From Bacillus sp. OxB-1 (GTDB lineage: Bacteria > Bacillota > Bacilli > Bacillales_A > Planococcaceae), in assembly GCF_000829195.1 (NCBI RefSeq), contig NZ_AP013294.1, forward strand, positions 916,001-980,000: a stretch of DNA of 64,000 nt. The letters are read 5' to 3'. The translations under genes were made by a program, and so were the position numbers. Under the pieces are notes generated by a model. The model saw nothing but the letters and a program-made list of their open reading frames with translations, made no database searches and was not told the DNA's origin. Below are positions 7,961-16,290 of this stretch, in pieces; the stretch's first letter is position 1; every line of letters begins with the position of its first letter.

Positions 7961-9520
7961 CTATTTTCTTCCGCATGAAAGACGGATGGTCTTTGACCAA
8001 GGCAAATAATTGTCCAACAGGTCGGGGTCCTGCTGAAAGTTCAAATTCGGTAGCTCAGTAAACAGCTTTTGCAGATAGGTGTAAAAATCAATTCCATGGA
8101 TCTTCGCTGTTTCGGCAAGAGATAGGCAGATGGCATTCGCTTGCGCACCCGCTTCACTCACGGAGAATAACCAATTTTTACGTCCGATGACGTTCGGTCG
8201 GATGGCATTCTCAGCGGGATTGTTGTCGATCTCGAGCCGGCCGTCCTTCAGGAATGCCCGTAGCCCTTCCGCCCGGTTCAGTGTATACTCCGCTGCTGTC
8301 GCAAGCGCACTTTTCCCATAGAAAGGAGATTGCTCTACCCACTGAAGGAATTCCTCGACAATTGGTTTGGAGTGCTTGTTCCGCGCCTTTCGTCGTTTGC
8401 CCGGAGGCAAATTCCTGAACTTCCGCTCCAGATGATAAAGGCGGTCGCAATACTCCACGCCCATTCGGCCATTCTTGCTGTCGGCCTTGAGCCAATACCG
8501 GCGCACGTGTGCCCAACAGTGGGAGAATGTAATACCTTCCAGATTGCCATAAGCAGAATAACCATCACAAATGATGGTCCCTTTGTATCCCTGAATGAAG
8601 TTTTTGAGCACTTCACGAGAACGAGATAGGGAACTCTGAAAAAGGACCATGACAGGTCCTTGACTCGGTACAGTCCGACACACCCAATTATAGGCTTTCG
8701 ACTGACCAGATTTCCCATCCGACCTGAGAATGACTTGAGCGTATGTTTCATCGACATGAAGAACGTTTTTGCACGTCAACAGATCTTTCATCCGCTCGTA
8801 TATAGGCGACAACCATTTATCCGCTACGGAGATCACCCAATTGGACAGGTTCTTGTCGTTGGTCATCAGTCCGTAGCGTTCCCATTCCTTTACCTGCCGG
8901 TAAAGGGGCAGGTATTGGATGAATTTATCGTAGATGGCTTTGGCCAATACGCTGGGACCTGCGATGCTCCGTTGAATGGCCGGCTGAGGCGCCTTGCCGC
9001 GGACGATTTGTGCAGGTAGGGATACATCGTTTTTACAGTGGATACATTCATAGGCGTGTTCCATATGCTGTACTTTTTTCATTGTCGCCGGGATGAATAG
9101 GGCTTCTTCCCGCACAATGGTCCCACCGATCTCCGTCATTTGACGATGGCAGCAGGCGCATTCGGTGTGTTCCGGATGATGATGGATGACTTCCGTTTCG
9201 ATGTCTTCCCGCAGAATATCATTCCGCTTTTTCCGTTGGGCTTTCCGGACAACAGTGTAGGAAATCGTCTGTTGGCTTTGTTCCTCTGTGTGCTCAGAGT
9301 CAGGAAAAGACGAATCATCCTCAAACAGGGATCCTTGCCCGTCGGGCGCATTGTATTTGGATTTCTCCGTCTTGGATCCGTACAAAAGCTTGGTCAGATT
9401 CTGCACTTGTTGGGTGAGCGATTCAATCTGGCGGCTGAGCTTTTGGTTCTGCTGATTCGAAACGGCCAATTGCTCCTCCAATAATTGAATGACCTTTTCG
9501 GTTGAAGATTCGTTTGCCAT
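7961..9520 (-). CDS. tnpC: IS66 family transposase TnpC
   Basis: 519 residues. The N terminus is a coiled coil (STEKVIQLLEEQ through LTQQVQNLTKLLYGSKTEK), followed by a zinc-binding region (ECACCHRQM), the DDE catalytic domain with LHVDETYAQVILRSDG as first Asp region, ICDGYSAYGNL as second, and the C-terminal NNPAENAIRPNVIGRKNWLF that carries the Glu. Start is ATG 9520, with an in-frame GTG 12 bases earlier as alternative. The length is normal for TnpC. Confidence 0.93.
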   Translation of the reverse strand: MANESSTEKVIQLLEEQLAVSNQQNQKLSRQIESLTQQVQNLTKLLYGSKTEKSKYNAPDGQGSLFEDDSSFPDSEHTEEQSQQTISYTVVRKAQRKKRNDILREDIETEVIHHHPEHTECACCHRQMTEIGGTIVREEALFIPATMKKVQHMEHAYECIHCKNDVSLPAQIVRGKAPQPAIQRSIAGPSVLAKAIYDKFIQYLPLYRQVKEWERYGLMTNDKNLSNWVISVADKWLSPIYERMKDLLTCKNVLHVDETYAQVILRSDGKSGQSKAYNWVCRTVPSQGPVMVLFQSSLSRSREVLKNFIQGYKGTIICDGYSAYGNLEGITFSHCWAHVRRYWLKADSKNGRMGVEYCDRLYHLERKFRNLPPGKRRKARNKHSKPIVEEFLQWVEQSPFYGKSALATAAEYTLNRAEGLRAFLKDGRLEIDNNPAENAIRPNVIGRKNWLFSVSEAGAQANAICLSLAETAKIHGIDFYTYLQKLFTELPNLNFQQDPDLLDNYLPWSKTIRLSCGRK

Positions 9521-9593
9521 ATCGCTCACCACTTTCCGTTCCGTTTTATTTCTTCTATTATAACGGGTTCGAGGAGCGGATGAAAGATGAATA

Positions 9594-9947
9594 TTAGAAC
9601 GCGCCTTTCAGCGATGGCTGAATCGCTTTCGGCTGTTGAATGGACAAACCTTCGAGCAGCCAGCGAAGCTCCTGCTGGGTCAGATTCTTTACTTCCTGTT
9701 CATTTCTTGGCCATTGAAGCTTTCCGCTGTCCAGCCGCTTATACAGCATCGCGAAGCCGTCGCCGTCGAAATACAGACATTTGTATCGGTCCTTCTTCCA
9801 ACCGGCGAACAGGAAGATGGAATCGCTATAGGGATCCAGCTCGAAGGAATCTTGGATCAGTGTAGCCAATCCATCAATCCCTTTTCGCATATCGGTCTTC
9901 CCGCAAATGATATAGATATTTTGGACTTGGGTGTAGTCCTGCCTCAT
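9594..9947 (-). CDS. tnpB: IS66 family accessory protein TnpB
   Basis: 117 residues, the usual TnpB length, from ATG 9947 (MRQDYTQVQNIYIICGKTDM). Shows the conserved TDMRKGIDGLATLI, SIFLFAGWKKDRYKCLYFDGDGF and FAMLYKRLDSGKLQWP blocks. Required for transposition in studied IS66 elements, molecular role unclear. Its start overlaps the tnpA stop by ATGA, so translation is coupled. Confidence 0.93.
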   Translation of the reverse strand: MRQDYTQVQNIYIICGKTDMRKGIDGLATLIQDSFELDPYSDSIFLFAGWKKDRYKCLYFDGDGFAMLYKRLDSGKLQWPRNEQEVKNLTQQELRWLLEGLSIQQPKAIQPSLKGAF

Positions 9948-10132
9948 CGGTTGATCAGCTCCCTTATGACGGTCTGGATGAGGCGATCCTCCACACCATT
10001 CTGGAAGGTGACTTCGGCATGACCGAAATGGACGGTACATGAGCCGGGGGACTTGGAAGAAACGGCCGGTAGGCTGTCATTTGATGCGGGATACAGTGTA
10101 ACGGGGACGATGGTCAAAGGTTTTTGTGGCAT
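9944..10132 (-). CDS. tnpA: IS66 TnpA, short form
   Basis: 62 residues with a GGAGGTG ribosome site. The C-terminal CTVHFGHAEVTFQNGVEDRL and following VIRELI match the end of IS66 TnpA proteins, which are usually 100-130 residues and begin with a helix-turn-helix. Here that DNA-binding part is missing, and the region up to the IS end (10217) is too short to hold it. Either this subgroup has a reduced TnpA or the element carries an internal deletion. Confidence 0.7.
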   Translation of the reverse strand: MPQKPLTIVPVTLYPASNDSLPAVSSKSPGSCTVHFGHAEVTFQNGVEDRLIQTVIRELINR

Positions 10133-10217
10133 GGGGAAAGCACCTCCTTCAAGTTGATACCTTGATCATACTAGAAGATGCTTTGTAAAAATATGCGTTG
10201 TTTGATTGGGGGCTTAC

Positions 10218-10225
10218 TTACGATT
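10218..10225. repeat. Right 8-bp target duplication of the IS66 element
   Basis: TTACGATT, identical to 7872-7879. Confidence 0.9.
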
Positions 10226-10287
10226 GATTTCGCAGCTTGTCTTGATGAGATCGTCTCCAGCCGAGTGACCGAAAAAGCCAGAAGGAT
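10226..10287 (-). pseudogene. GGDEF domain gene, middle fragment upstream of the IS66 insertion
   Basis: About 20 codons (FGHSAGDDLIKTSCEINRN region) that continue in frame into 7879-7604 when the insertion and one target copy are removed. GHSAGDDL corresponds to the GH-x-x-GD helix just before the GGDEF signature. Its 5' end merges into a terminator stem (10273-10310), so everything encoding the N terminus has been deleted. Confidence 0.75.
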
Positions 10288-10310
10288 TCGATGTAGTCCT
10301 TCTGGCTTTT
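10273..10310. terminator. Strong hairpin terminator at the GGDEF break
   Basis: AAAAGCCAGAAGGA and TCCTTCTGGCTTTT form a 14-bp perfect stem that can end transcripts in both directions. Between here and 10423 I see no gene. Confidence 0.7.
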
Positions 10311-10423
10311 CTATTTTGTTTCATCAATAACCCAAAATAGTAAAGGCTTACGGCAAGAATCCGATTTCAATTTCAACACCCGCTTCGGATAAGAATTACC
10401 ACCTTACCTACAATAACTTTGCC

Positions 10424-10442
10424 CCTATTTGTGATACGGTTC
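10424..10442. repeat. Left attachment site (attL) of the rlmH island
   Basis: CCTATTTGTGATACGGTTC, identical over 19 bp to 22278-22296, which is the end of rlmH. On the minus strand it reads GAACCGTATCACAAATAGG, i.e. the last codons E-P-Y-H-K-stop of rlmH. It marks the distal end of the integrated island. Confidence 0.88.
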
Positions 10443-10485
10443 CCCGTGGTGATTTAAAGGTAACGAAGGTTTAAAAACCGATAAT

Positions 10486-10512
10486 AAAAAGAGAGGAACT
10501 CCTCTCTTTTTT
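10486..10512 (-). terminator. Terminator of the DUF3800 gene
   Basis: AAAAAGAGAGGA and TCCTCTCTTTTT form a stem with T/A runs on both sides, directly after the stop codon. Confidence 0.75.
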
Positions 10513-11705
10513 TAGTCAAATAAATACAGTACAGCCATGTCACTTTCAGACTGAATTTCATTTATTTCTTTAAAGTCCTCCGCATCAAATTGATGGACTT
10601 GCAGATCAAGTAATTGCAATATATATTCAGCTAATATATCTTTTGCATTCCTATTGGGATTTTTAGGTTGGTAGTTGTATATACGATTTATGCTTGCTGA
10701 AAATAAATCTGCAACTTGCAAAAACCTCTCCAGTTCCGATTCCATTGGAACGTATGAGTTCAATTTTAAATTATCTTCATAATTGGCTTTTAAACTATCA
10801 GATATTTTTTGGGATATCTGCTCAATGTGGAATCGGCTTTCATTACCTTCCTTATCTTTTATATAGCTAATTTGTTTAGGAAACGAAATTCTCCCTGTTT
10901 CTACTTCGTGATTTATTCCCATTCGAAGCAACTGATAGAATAATTCCTCCAACAACCCTTTCTGAAGGTCCCTACCTAACTTTCTTTTGTTGACCCCTAT
11001 CGCTTTAAAACTAATCATATCCCCGCTTCCAATAATTTTATCGAAAAAGGCTTTATAAACTTCGATATCCGAACCATCATTCTTCAACTTCGTAAAATGG
11101 AACTCTTTGGGTAAAGTGGAATACTTTTCTTTAGCTTCATGCAACCAATCCATTAAGTGTACTTTCAATTTTCCTTCTCGCCCTGGGTCTAAAATCCAAA
11201 ACCCTCCTACAATTAAGTAGTCATCTGTCTTCCCTGTTTCATCCGCATAGATACTTATGGAAGGTAATTCTGGTTTTGTAGCAATTTGAAACTCACTCTC
11301 TATTTTTGCCAAATCTCTACGTTTCTGTCTTATTTTATTATCCGTTGGCAAAAAAAGTTTGAATTCATTTTGGATTTTCGCTCTGGCCCTTGCAATTGTA
11401 GTTAAACGTTCGTATTCAAATAACTTTTTATGCGTTACACTTGAACCAGAATGTCCCTCGAATATTTCCCAATATCTTAACATTAAAGCAACATCTGAAT
11501 TTCTTGTTTCGTCGAAGCGATTTAATATTGATGCCACCTTTTGGCTTACATTTTTCACTTCCCCACTTTGCACTGCTTGCCAAAGTGCTACGGCTTTTTT
11601 TCTTCTTTCCTCTTCCTTAGCCTCATCTATTTCTTCCTCAGGATTATCCTCTTCCTCCATAAGTTCCTCTTCAATTTCTGCGACCAATCTTTCCATTTCA
11701 CCCAT
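10512..11705 (-). CDS. DUF3800 protein with coiled-coil N terminus
   Basis: 397 residues from ATG 11705 (MGEMERLVAEIEEELMEEED), preceded by GGAGTGG. Residues 1-130 are very acidic then helical (probable coiled coil). From about residue 148 comes the DUF3800 domain: SISIYADETGKTDDYLIVGG with the conserved Asp-Glu, FHFTKLKND in the middle and the late LQVADLFSASINRIYN Asp. The fold is thought to be RNase H-like, and such genes are frequent in phage-defence islands, but the activity is not established. First gene inside attL, transcribed toward it, with its own terminator. Confidence 0.78.
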   Translation of the reverse strand: MGEMERLVAEIEEELMEEEDNPEEEIDEAKEEERRKKAVALWQAVQSGEVKNVSQKVASILNRFDETRNSDVALMLRYWEIFEGHSGSSVTHKKLFEYERLTTIARARAKIQNEFKLFLPTDNKIRQKRRDLAKIESEFQIATKPELPSISIYADETGKTDDYLIVGGFWILDPGREGKLKVHLMDWLHEAKEKYSTLPKEFHFTKLKNDGSDIEVYKAFFDKIIGSGDMISFKAIGVNKRKLGRDLQKGLLEELFYQLLRMGINHEVETGRISFPKQISYIKDKEGNESRFHIEQISQKISDSLKANYEDNLKLNSYVPMESELERFLQVADLFSASINRIYNYQPKNPNRNAKDILAEYILQLLDLQVHQFDAEDFKEINEIQSESDMAVLYLFD

Positions 11706-11823
11706 ATTACCACTCCGTTCAAAGTTTAGTAAAACAAGCAAAAATTCTATTGATAGGCATATATGAATATTTCATTTTGATTCCCTTATAATATATCAAC
11801 TATAATCACAAGGAGGTGTACCG

Positions 11824-12324
11824 ATGAACAAAGACAATTTCCCTACAATGAGTAGCAAACAACGGGTAAAAATCGTCAACGGCCTACTCAAAAAGGAAGG
11901 TTCTGATTTACAAAAGGTGGCGGATGATCTTGGAATGAAATACTCAACCTTTACCAAACTGATGCAGGAGGATGATTATGTCTATATCAAATGAGACAAT
12001 CAATACTACAAGTTCGTTCGGAATGAGAATCAATTGACTAATGTTCAGCCAACGAAAGACGATGAGTTAGCCTATTTGAAAGCCAATTTTACCGTTCTAC
12101 AGTCATTGATTGAGCGACATAAGGACAATAATGACTTCCTGCTGGACAAGCGTATTTTTCACCCTTCCTCCAAAATTGCCACGAAAAACTTCCGCATTTC
12201 AGACGATCTCTACAAGCAGTTTGTAAAAACATGTGATGAGCATCTTCCCCACCTAAAAATCCAAGATATTATCGCCCAACTTCTGCTGAGTTTTGTAGAT
12301 CAATACCTTTCACAAACTAAATAA
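11824..12324 (+). pseudogene. Small DNA-binding-type gene split by an in-frame TGA
   Basis: ATG 11824 follows a perfect AAGGAGGTG. The frame reads 56 codons (MNKDNFPTMSSKQRVKIVNG onward, a helix-turn-helix-like KVADDLGMKYSTFTKLMQED), hits TGA at 11992-11994, then continues in the same frame for another 109 codons (DNQYYKFVRNENQLTN to VDQYLSQTK) up to 12324. Without the stop the product is 166 residues. The context YVYIK-stop-DNQYYKF fits a single TGG-to-TGA change. The C-terminal part (FRISDDLYKQFVKTCDEHLP) resembles ribbon-helix-helix or plasmid-type regulators. It is the only plus-strand gene in the left part of the island, so it may be the island's regulator, now inactive or made as a short N-terminal domain. 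Confidence 0.72.
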
Positions 12325-12329
12325 CTATA

Positions 12330-12378
12330 CAAAAAAGGCAGTCCTGTACCGCAAAAATACTGTAGGAACTGCCTTTTG
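12330..12378. terminator. Bidirectional terminator between converging genes
   Basis: AAAAAGGCAGT...CTGTA pairs with TACTGTAGGAACTGCCTTTT. It separates the split regulator-like gene from the restriction cluster. Confidence 0.75.
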
Positions 12379-12410
12379 TTGTGTTTATCTGGTTGTGTAG
12401 ACTTGGCTGT

Positions 12411-13133
12411 TTATAGCTCCTTCACAATCTCTTCGTCCAAAATTGCCTTCCTTCTTTCCCAGTCGGGCATAAGGGCATAGAGCATGTTGTAGAAGCTGTC
12501 GCTGTGGTTGTTGTATTTAAAGTGTATCATTTCGTGCAGGATGACGTATTCAATACAGTGTTTTGGGGCTTTAATTAGCTCCGAATTAAGTAAAATGGTG
12601 TTTGATTCGACCAAAGCGGAACCCCAACGTGCCTTCATGACTCGCATGTCAATGATAGGCTTTTCAACACCGTACTTTTCAACAAGCGGGTACAACTTAT
12701 CCAAAAGTTGCTGAAATGTACGATTTGCCTTTTCACGATACCACTCGTCCATTAGTTTTGCTTTCCTGCCGACGTTATGTCGGTCTTTCACAATTAAGTA
12801 AATAAAACCCCTAAAATATTTTACTACTTCCTCTTCCGCTTCCTGTACCTTTAAACGGTACTGCTTGCCAAGATACTTAAATGACTCACCACTTACATAC
12901 TCACGATCACTTTGCTGATAGGGTTGAACCTCTTCAAACTGCTTCACTTGTTTCGTAATCCAAGGTCCCTTTCCTTTGACAAAATCATAGATAAAGTTAA
13001 GGGGAACAGCATCATTTGCAGAAACAGTTATAGTCATATCTGGTTTGATATTTAGATTGACGTTCTTGACGTTTTTTCTTTCCAGTTCGAATTCTATCCA
13101 CTTTGATCCATATTGGACTTGGTGCATTTCCAT
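12411..13133 (-). CDS. YgjP-like / SprT-type zinc metallopeptidase of the type I R-M cluster
   Basis: 240 residues. DUF45-type domain: N-terminal strand-rich part, KARWGS (about 168-172), then the zinc site HEMIH at His200-Glu201-His204 with a third ligand His210 in HFKYNNHSD. These small metal proteases are very often the last gene of type I restriction operons, though the link is not explained; a role in turnover of the restriction enzyme would be logical but is inference. It starts 15 bp after hsdR, clearly in the same transcript. Confidence 0.85.
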   Translation of the reverse strand: MEMHQVQYGSKWIEFELERKNVKNVNLNIKPDMTITVSANDAVPLNFIYDFVKGKGPWITKQVKQFEEVQPYQQSDREYVSGESFKYLGKQYRLKVQEAEEEVVKYFRGFIYLIVKDRHNVGRKAKLMDEWYREKANRTFQQLLDKLYPLVEKYGVEKPIIDMRVMKARWGSALVESNTILLNSELIKAPKHCIEYVILHEMIHFKYNNHSDSFYNMLYALMPDWERRKAILDEEIVKEL

Positions 13134-13148
13134 TTGTTGTTCACGTCC

Positions 13149-16100
13149 TTAATAACGTCTAAGTGCTACCGTTTTAATTTGCTCAATGATCTTATCTGCC
13201 TGATCCAAGTTAATATCTACTTGATGTTCCTTAGAAAAGTCATATAATAAGTCGTCCAATTCCTGAGCAATCCGATTATGCACTTCTAAATTATCGTGCC
13301 AATCCCTCTTTGTATATTCACGAATGATCTCATCCATTTTCAAAGCCAGCTCACCCATTGTGTCGTAACTGACGGTATTTTCATGTACTTCGCTAAGAAG
13401 ATCCTTTGTCACGCCATAAAAAGCTTGTGCATTGGTATTTTCCTTAATAACACCAGGGTAATCATCGGTAGGTTCCCCACGACGGTACTCTTCCATAATG
13501 CTTTTCATCAAATTTAAATACTCGGCTTCCGAAATCCGCTTGTCCTTATATGCCTGAATCGCTTCTTGAATTCGTTCGGAAAAACGTTTGTAGTAAGCAG
13601 GGTTTTCATCCCATTTCGTATTGACACTTTTCGTTAAGCGTGTCCGAATGGCATCTGCTTTTGCACGTTTTGAGCCAAGGCGCTCAATTTCTTCTTCAAA
13701 TTGTTTTTCATTGAGAATGTCAACGGGATTCGTAATACGAATAACTTCTTCTGCTGAAATATAGTTATCCATCAACTTCTGCATTTTCGCTTCGTATTCC
13801 TTATGGTCAATCGTATCGGAATAACGGAGCTTGACACTTTTTCGAAGCTCTTGATAGAACTTCAAATCCTTTTTGTATGTTTGAAGCTCTTCAGGTGGAA
13901 GGGCATTGTACACTTTCTCCGACTCCAATGCAATACCGACATTTCGTCCGAATTTACTAAGGACATCATAAAATGCATTTCGACGTTCTTCATCCTCAAG
14001 GGATACTTCATATTCTTCAATATCCCTCTTATTACGAATGGATGTAAACATTTGCAACAAATCGGAATGCGTTTGACGAAGCTGACCGATAATACTAATC
14101 ACATCGTAAATCGCCCCTTTTAAATCATTCGGATCAAAGTTTTCAAGCCCCGCCCCCGAATACATTTCAAGTGCCTCATCCAACTTTTCAAGCAATCCAC
14201 GATAGTCGATAATTAACCCATAATCTTTTCCTTCATACAGGCGATTGACCCTTGCAATAGCTTGTAGAAGCGTGTGTTCCTTCATGGGCTTATCTATATA
14301 CAAAACCGTTGCTCTTGGTGCGTCAAAGCCTGTTAGGAGCTTATCAACGACAATTAAAAGATCAATGTCATCTCCATGAATGAATTCTTCTTTAATGGCA
14401 TCTTCATATACTTCAGGCGTACCGTAACGATCCATCATCTTTTTCCAATAGGCCTGAATTTTGTCTTTCGACTCCCCGTCAACGGAATCATGTCCTTCCC
14501 GCTGATCGGGTGGTGAAATGACTACGGCACAGTTCAAGTCTTCGAGGTCTTCAAAAGCTTCTAAGTATCGTATGGCTTCAATTTTACTATTCGTCGCCAA
14601 CATTCCTTTGAACTGACTGCCTTGCGTCTTATAGTTATTCAAGAAATGCTGATTAATATCAAAAGCGATCATGGTAATCCGCTGATTTGAAGAAGCAATT
14701 CGTTCAAAGTGGCTCCACTTCTTCATCACTTCTTGTTTTTGTTCGTCATTCAAATGACGAGTAATCATTTCCAACCGACTATCAATTGCCTTTTGATTAA
14801 CCGTTTGATCGACCATTTTCCCTTCATATAAAAGAGGAACAATTGCTTTATCTTTAACACCATCCGCAATTGTATAGGTATGGATAAGCTTCCCGAATTT
14901 GATCATCGTACTTTTTTCTTTTTTCATGAGAGGTGTCCCTGTAAATCCAAGATAACATGCATTCGGGAACACTTTTTTCATTTTGATGTGAAGCTCACCG
15001 TACTGTGAGCGGTGCGATTCATCAACGAGAATGAAAATATCTTTTGATTCAATTGGTTTCTGTATCGTTGCGGCCGTATCAAATTTATGGACAAGTGTCG
15101 TGACAATATCAACATTTCCATCGTTAATCAGTTCAACAAGGTGGCTTCCCTTTGTCGCACGACTTGCTTTAAGCCTTGTATGATTAAACGTGCTATGGAT
15201 TTGCTTGTCCAGTTCAACACGGTCAGTGACAACGATTACCTGAGGGTTAAATTCTTTTAACTCCGAAAGCACATACTTCGCAAGCATGACCATTGTTAAA
15301 CTTTTCCCCGAACCTTGTGTATGCCAAATGACACCTGATTGCCGATTGCCATTTTCATCTCGGATCTCAATTGTTTTCAAAATTTCCTTTATAGCAAAGT
15401 ATTGCTGGTAGCGGGTCACTTTCTTCACATCTTTATCAAATAGCGTGAAAAACTGCGTTAGTTCAAGCAAACGTTCAGGATGGAATAACGAGATAATGTT
15501 TTTATCCTGCATCGTCGGCAGGCGACCATGAACCGTTTTAACCAACCATCCTTGCAACCATTCTTCTTGTTCTTCTTTCCAAATTGACCAGAATTTCTTC
15601 GGTGTGTTACATGTAGCGTACTGGGTTGCATTTTTGTTCGTTGACATGACAATCTGCACATACTTGAATAACTGGGGGGCATAATCCTTCCCCTGATTGC
15701 GAATCATTTGGCTAATGCCTTGTTGCATGGAAATAGAAGCCTTCTTACATTCAATCACGCCAAAAGGAATCCCATTCACAAACAAGACGATATCTGGACG
15801 GATCGTTCCTTTGCCATCTTGCCTTTCAATCGAAAATTCCTCAACGACATGAAAATCATTGTTTTCAACATTGTCCCAATCGACAAACTGTATCGTAAAC
15901 GATTTTTTGGAGCCATCAGGTAAGAATTCCGTATAGCTACGCCCTAACAGCAAAGTCTCAAAAATCTTCTCATTCGTCTTCACAAGCCCATCCGTCAAAG
16001 CTTCATCCAAATCACGAATAGCTTGTTGGATATTTGTTTCACTGAATTGATAAGAAACACCTTTATATTCATAGCTGTTTAATTCCCGAAGTTTCTGTTC

Positions 16101-16250
16101 CAATACTGTTTTCAGCAGAACTTCATAGAGATTCCCTCGCATTGCTTCTGCTTCAATTGGATTAATAGTCCCATATCCTAATCCTTGTAACACTTCAATT
16201 GCGGGTTGTTGGCTTATGTATCGTTCATCAAATAACTCTTCCCTTGGCAC
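13149..16250 (-). CDS. hsdR: Type I restriction enzyme R subunit
   Basis: 1033 residues, normal for HsdR. N-terminal nuclease of PD-(D/E)xK type: RPDIVLF (Asp153), then IECKK (Glu167, Lys169). Motor domain of superfamily 2 with Walker A HTQGSGKS (about 310-317), DESHRSQYGEL, SAT-equivalent LGFTGTPL, and motif VI IARVNRLYEGK. Helical C-terminal part that binds the methylase complex. It translocates and cuts unmethylated DNA with HsdM2S. All key residues are intact. Confidence 0.95.
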   Translation of the reverse strand: MPREELFDERYISQQPAIEVLQGLGYGTINPIEAEAMRGNLYEVLLKTVLEQKLRELNSYEYKGVSYQFSETNIQQAIRDLDEALTDGLVKTNEKIFETLLLGRSYTEFLPDGSKKSFTIQFVDWDNVENNDFHVVEEFSIERQDGKGTIRPDIVLFVNGIPFGVIECKKASISMQQGISQMIRNQGKDYAPQLFKYVQIVMSTNKNATQYATCNTPKKFWSIWKEEQEEWLQGWLVKTVHGRLPTMQDKNIISLFHPERLLELTQFFTLFDKDVKKVTRYQQYFAIKEILKTIEIRDENGNRQSGVIWHTQGSGKSLTMVMLAKYVLSELKEFNPQVIVVTDRVELDKQIHSTFNHTRLKASRATKGSHLVELINDGNVDIVTTLVHKFDTAATIQKPIESKDIFILVDESHRSQYGELHIKMKKVFPNACYLGFTGTPLMKKEKSTMIKFGKLIHTYTIADGVKDKAIVPLLYEGKMVDQTVNQKAIDSRLEMITRHLNDEQKQEVMKKWSHFERIASSNQRITMIAFDINQHFLNNYKTQGSQFKGMLATNSKIEAIRYLEAFEDLEDLNCAVVISPPDQREGHDSVDGESKDKIQAYWKKMMDRYGTPEVYEDAIKEEFIHGDDIDLLIVVDKLLTGFDAPRATVLYIDKPMKEHTLLQAIARVNRLYEGKDYGLIIDYRGLLEKLDEALEMYSGAGLENFDPNDLKGAIYDVISIIGQLRQTHSDLLQMFTSIRNKRDIEEYEVSLEDEERRNAFYDVLSKFGRNVGIALESEKVYNALPPEELQTYKKDLKFYQELRKSVKLRYSDTIDHKEYEAKMQKLMDNYISAEEVIRITNPVDILNEKQFEEEIERLGSKRAKADAIRTRLTKSVNTKWDENPAYYKRFSERIQEAIQAYKDKRISEAEYLNLMKSIMEEYRRGEPTDDYPGVIKENTNAQAFYGVTKDLLSEVHENTVSYDTMGELALKMDEIIREYTKRDWHDNLEVHNRIAQELDDLLYDFSKEHQVDINLDQADKIIEQIKTVALRRY

Positions 16251-16290
16251 TTTTCACACCTCCGTATCTCTCAAGGAAAAGAGTAAAGTA

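Larger units (their letters stand above)
7880..10217 (-). mobile_element. IS66-family insertion sequence, 2338 bp
   Basis: Ends are GTAAGCCC... on the left and its inverted form ...GGGCTTAC on the right; the match continues imperfectly inward (AACGC block). A perfect 8-bp direct repeat flanks both ends. Inside are tnpA (short), tnpB and tnpC in the standard order, and a hairpin (about 7925-7966) that ends the transcript at the tnpC stop codon. All frames are intact, so the element may be recent and active. Confidence 0.93.
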
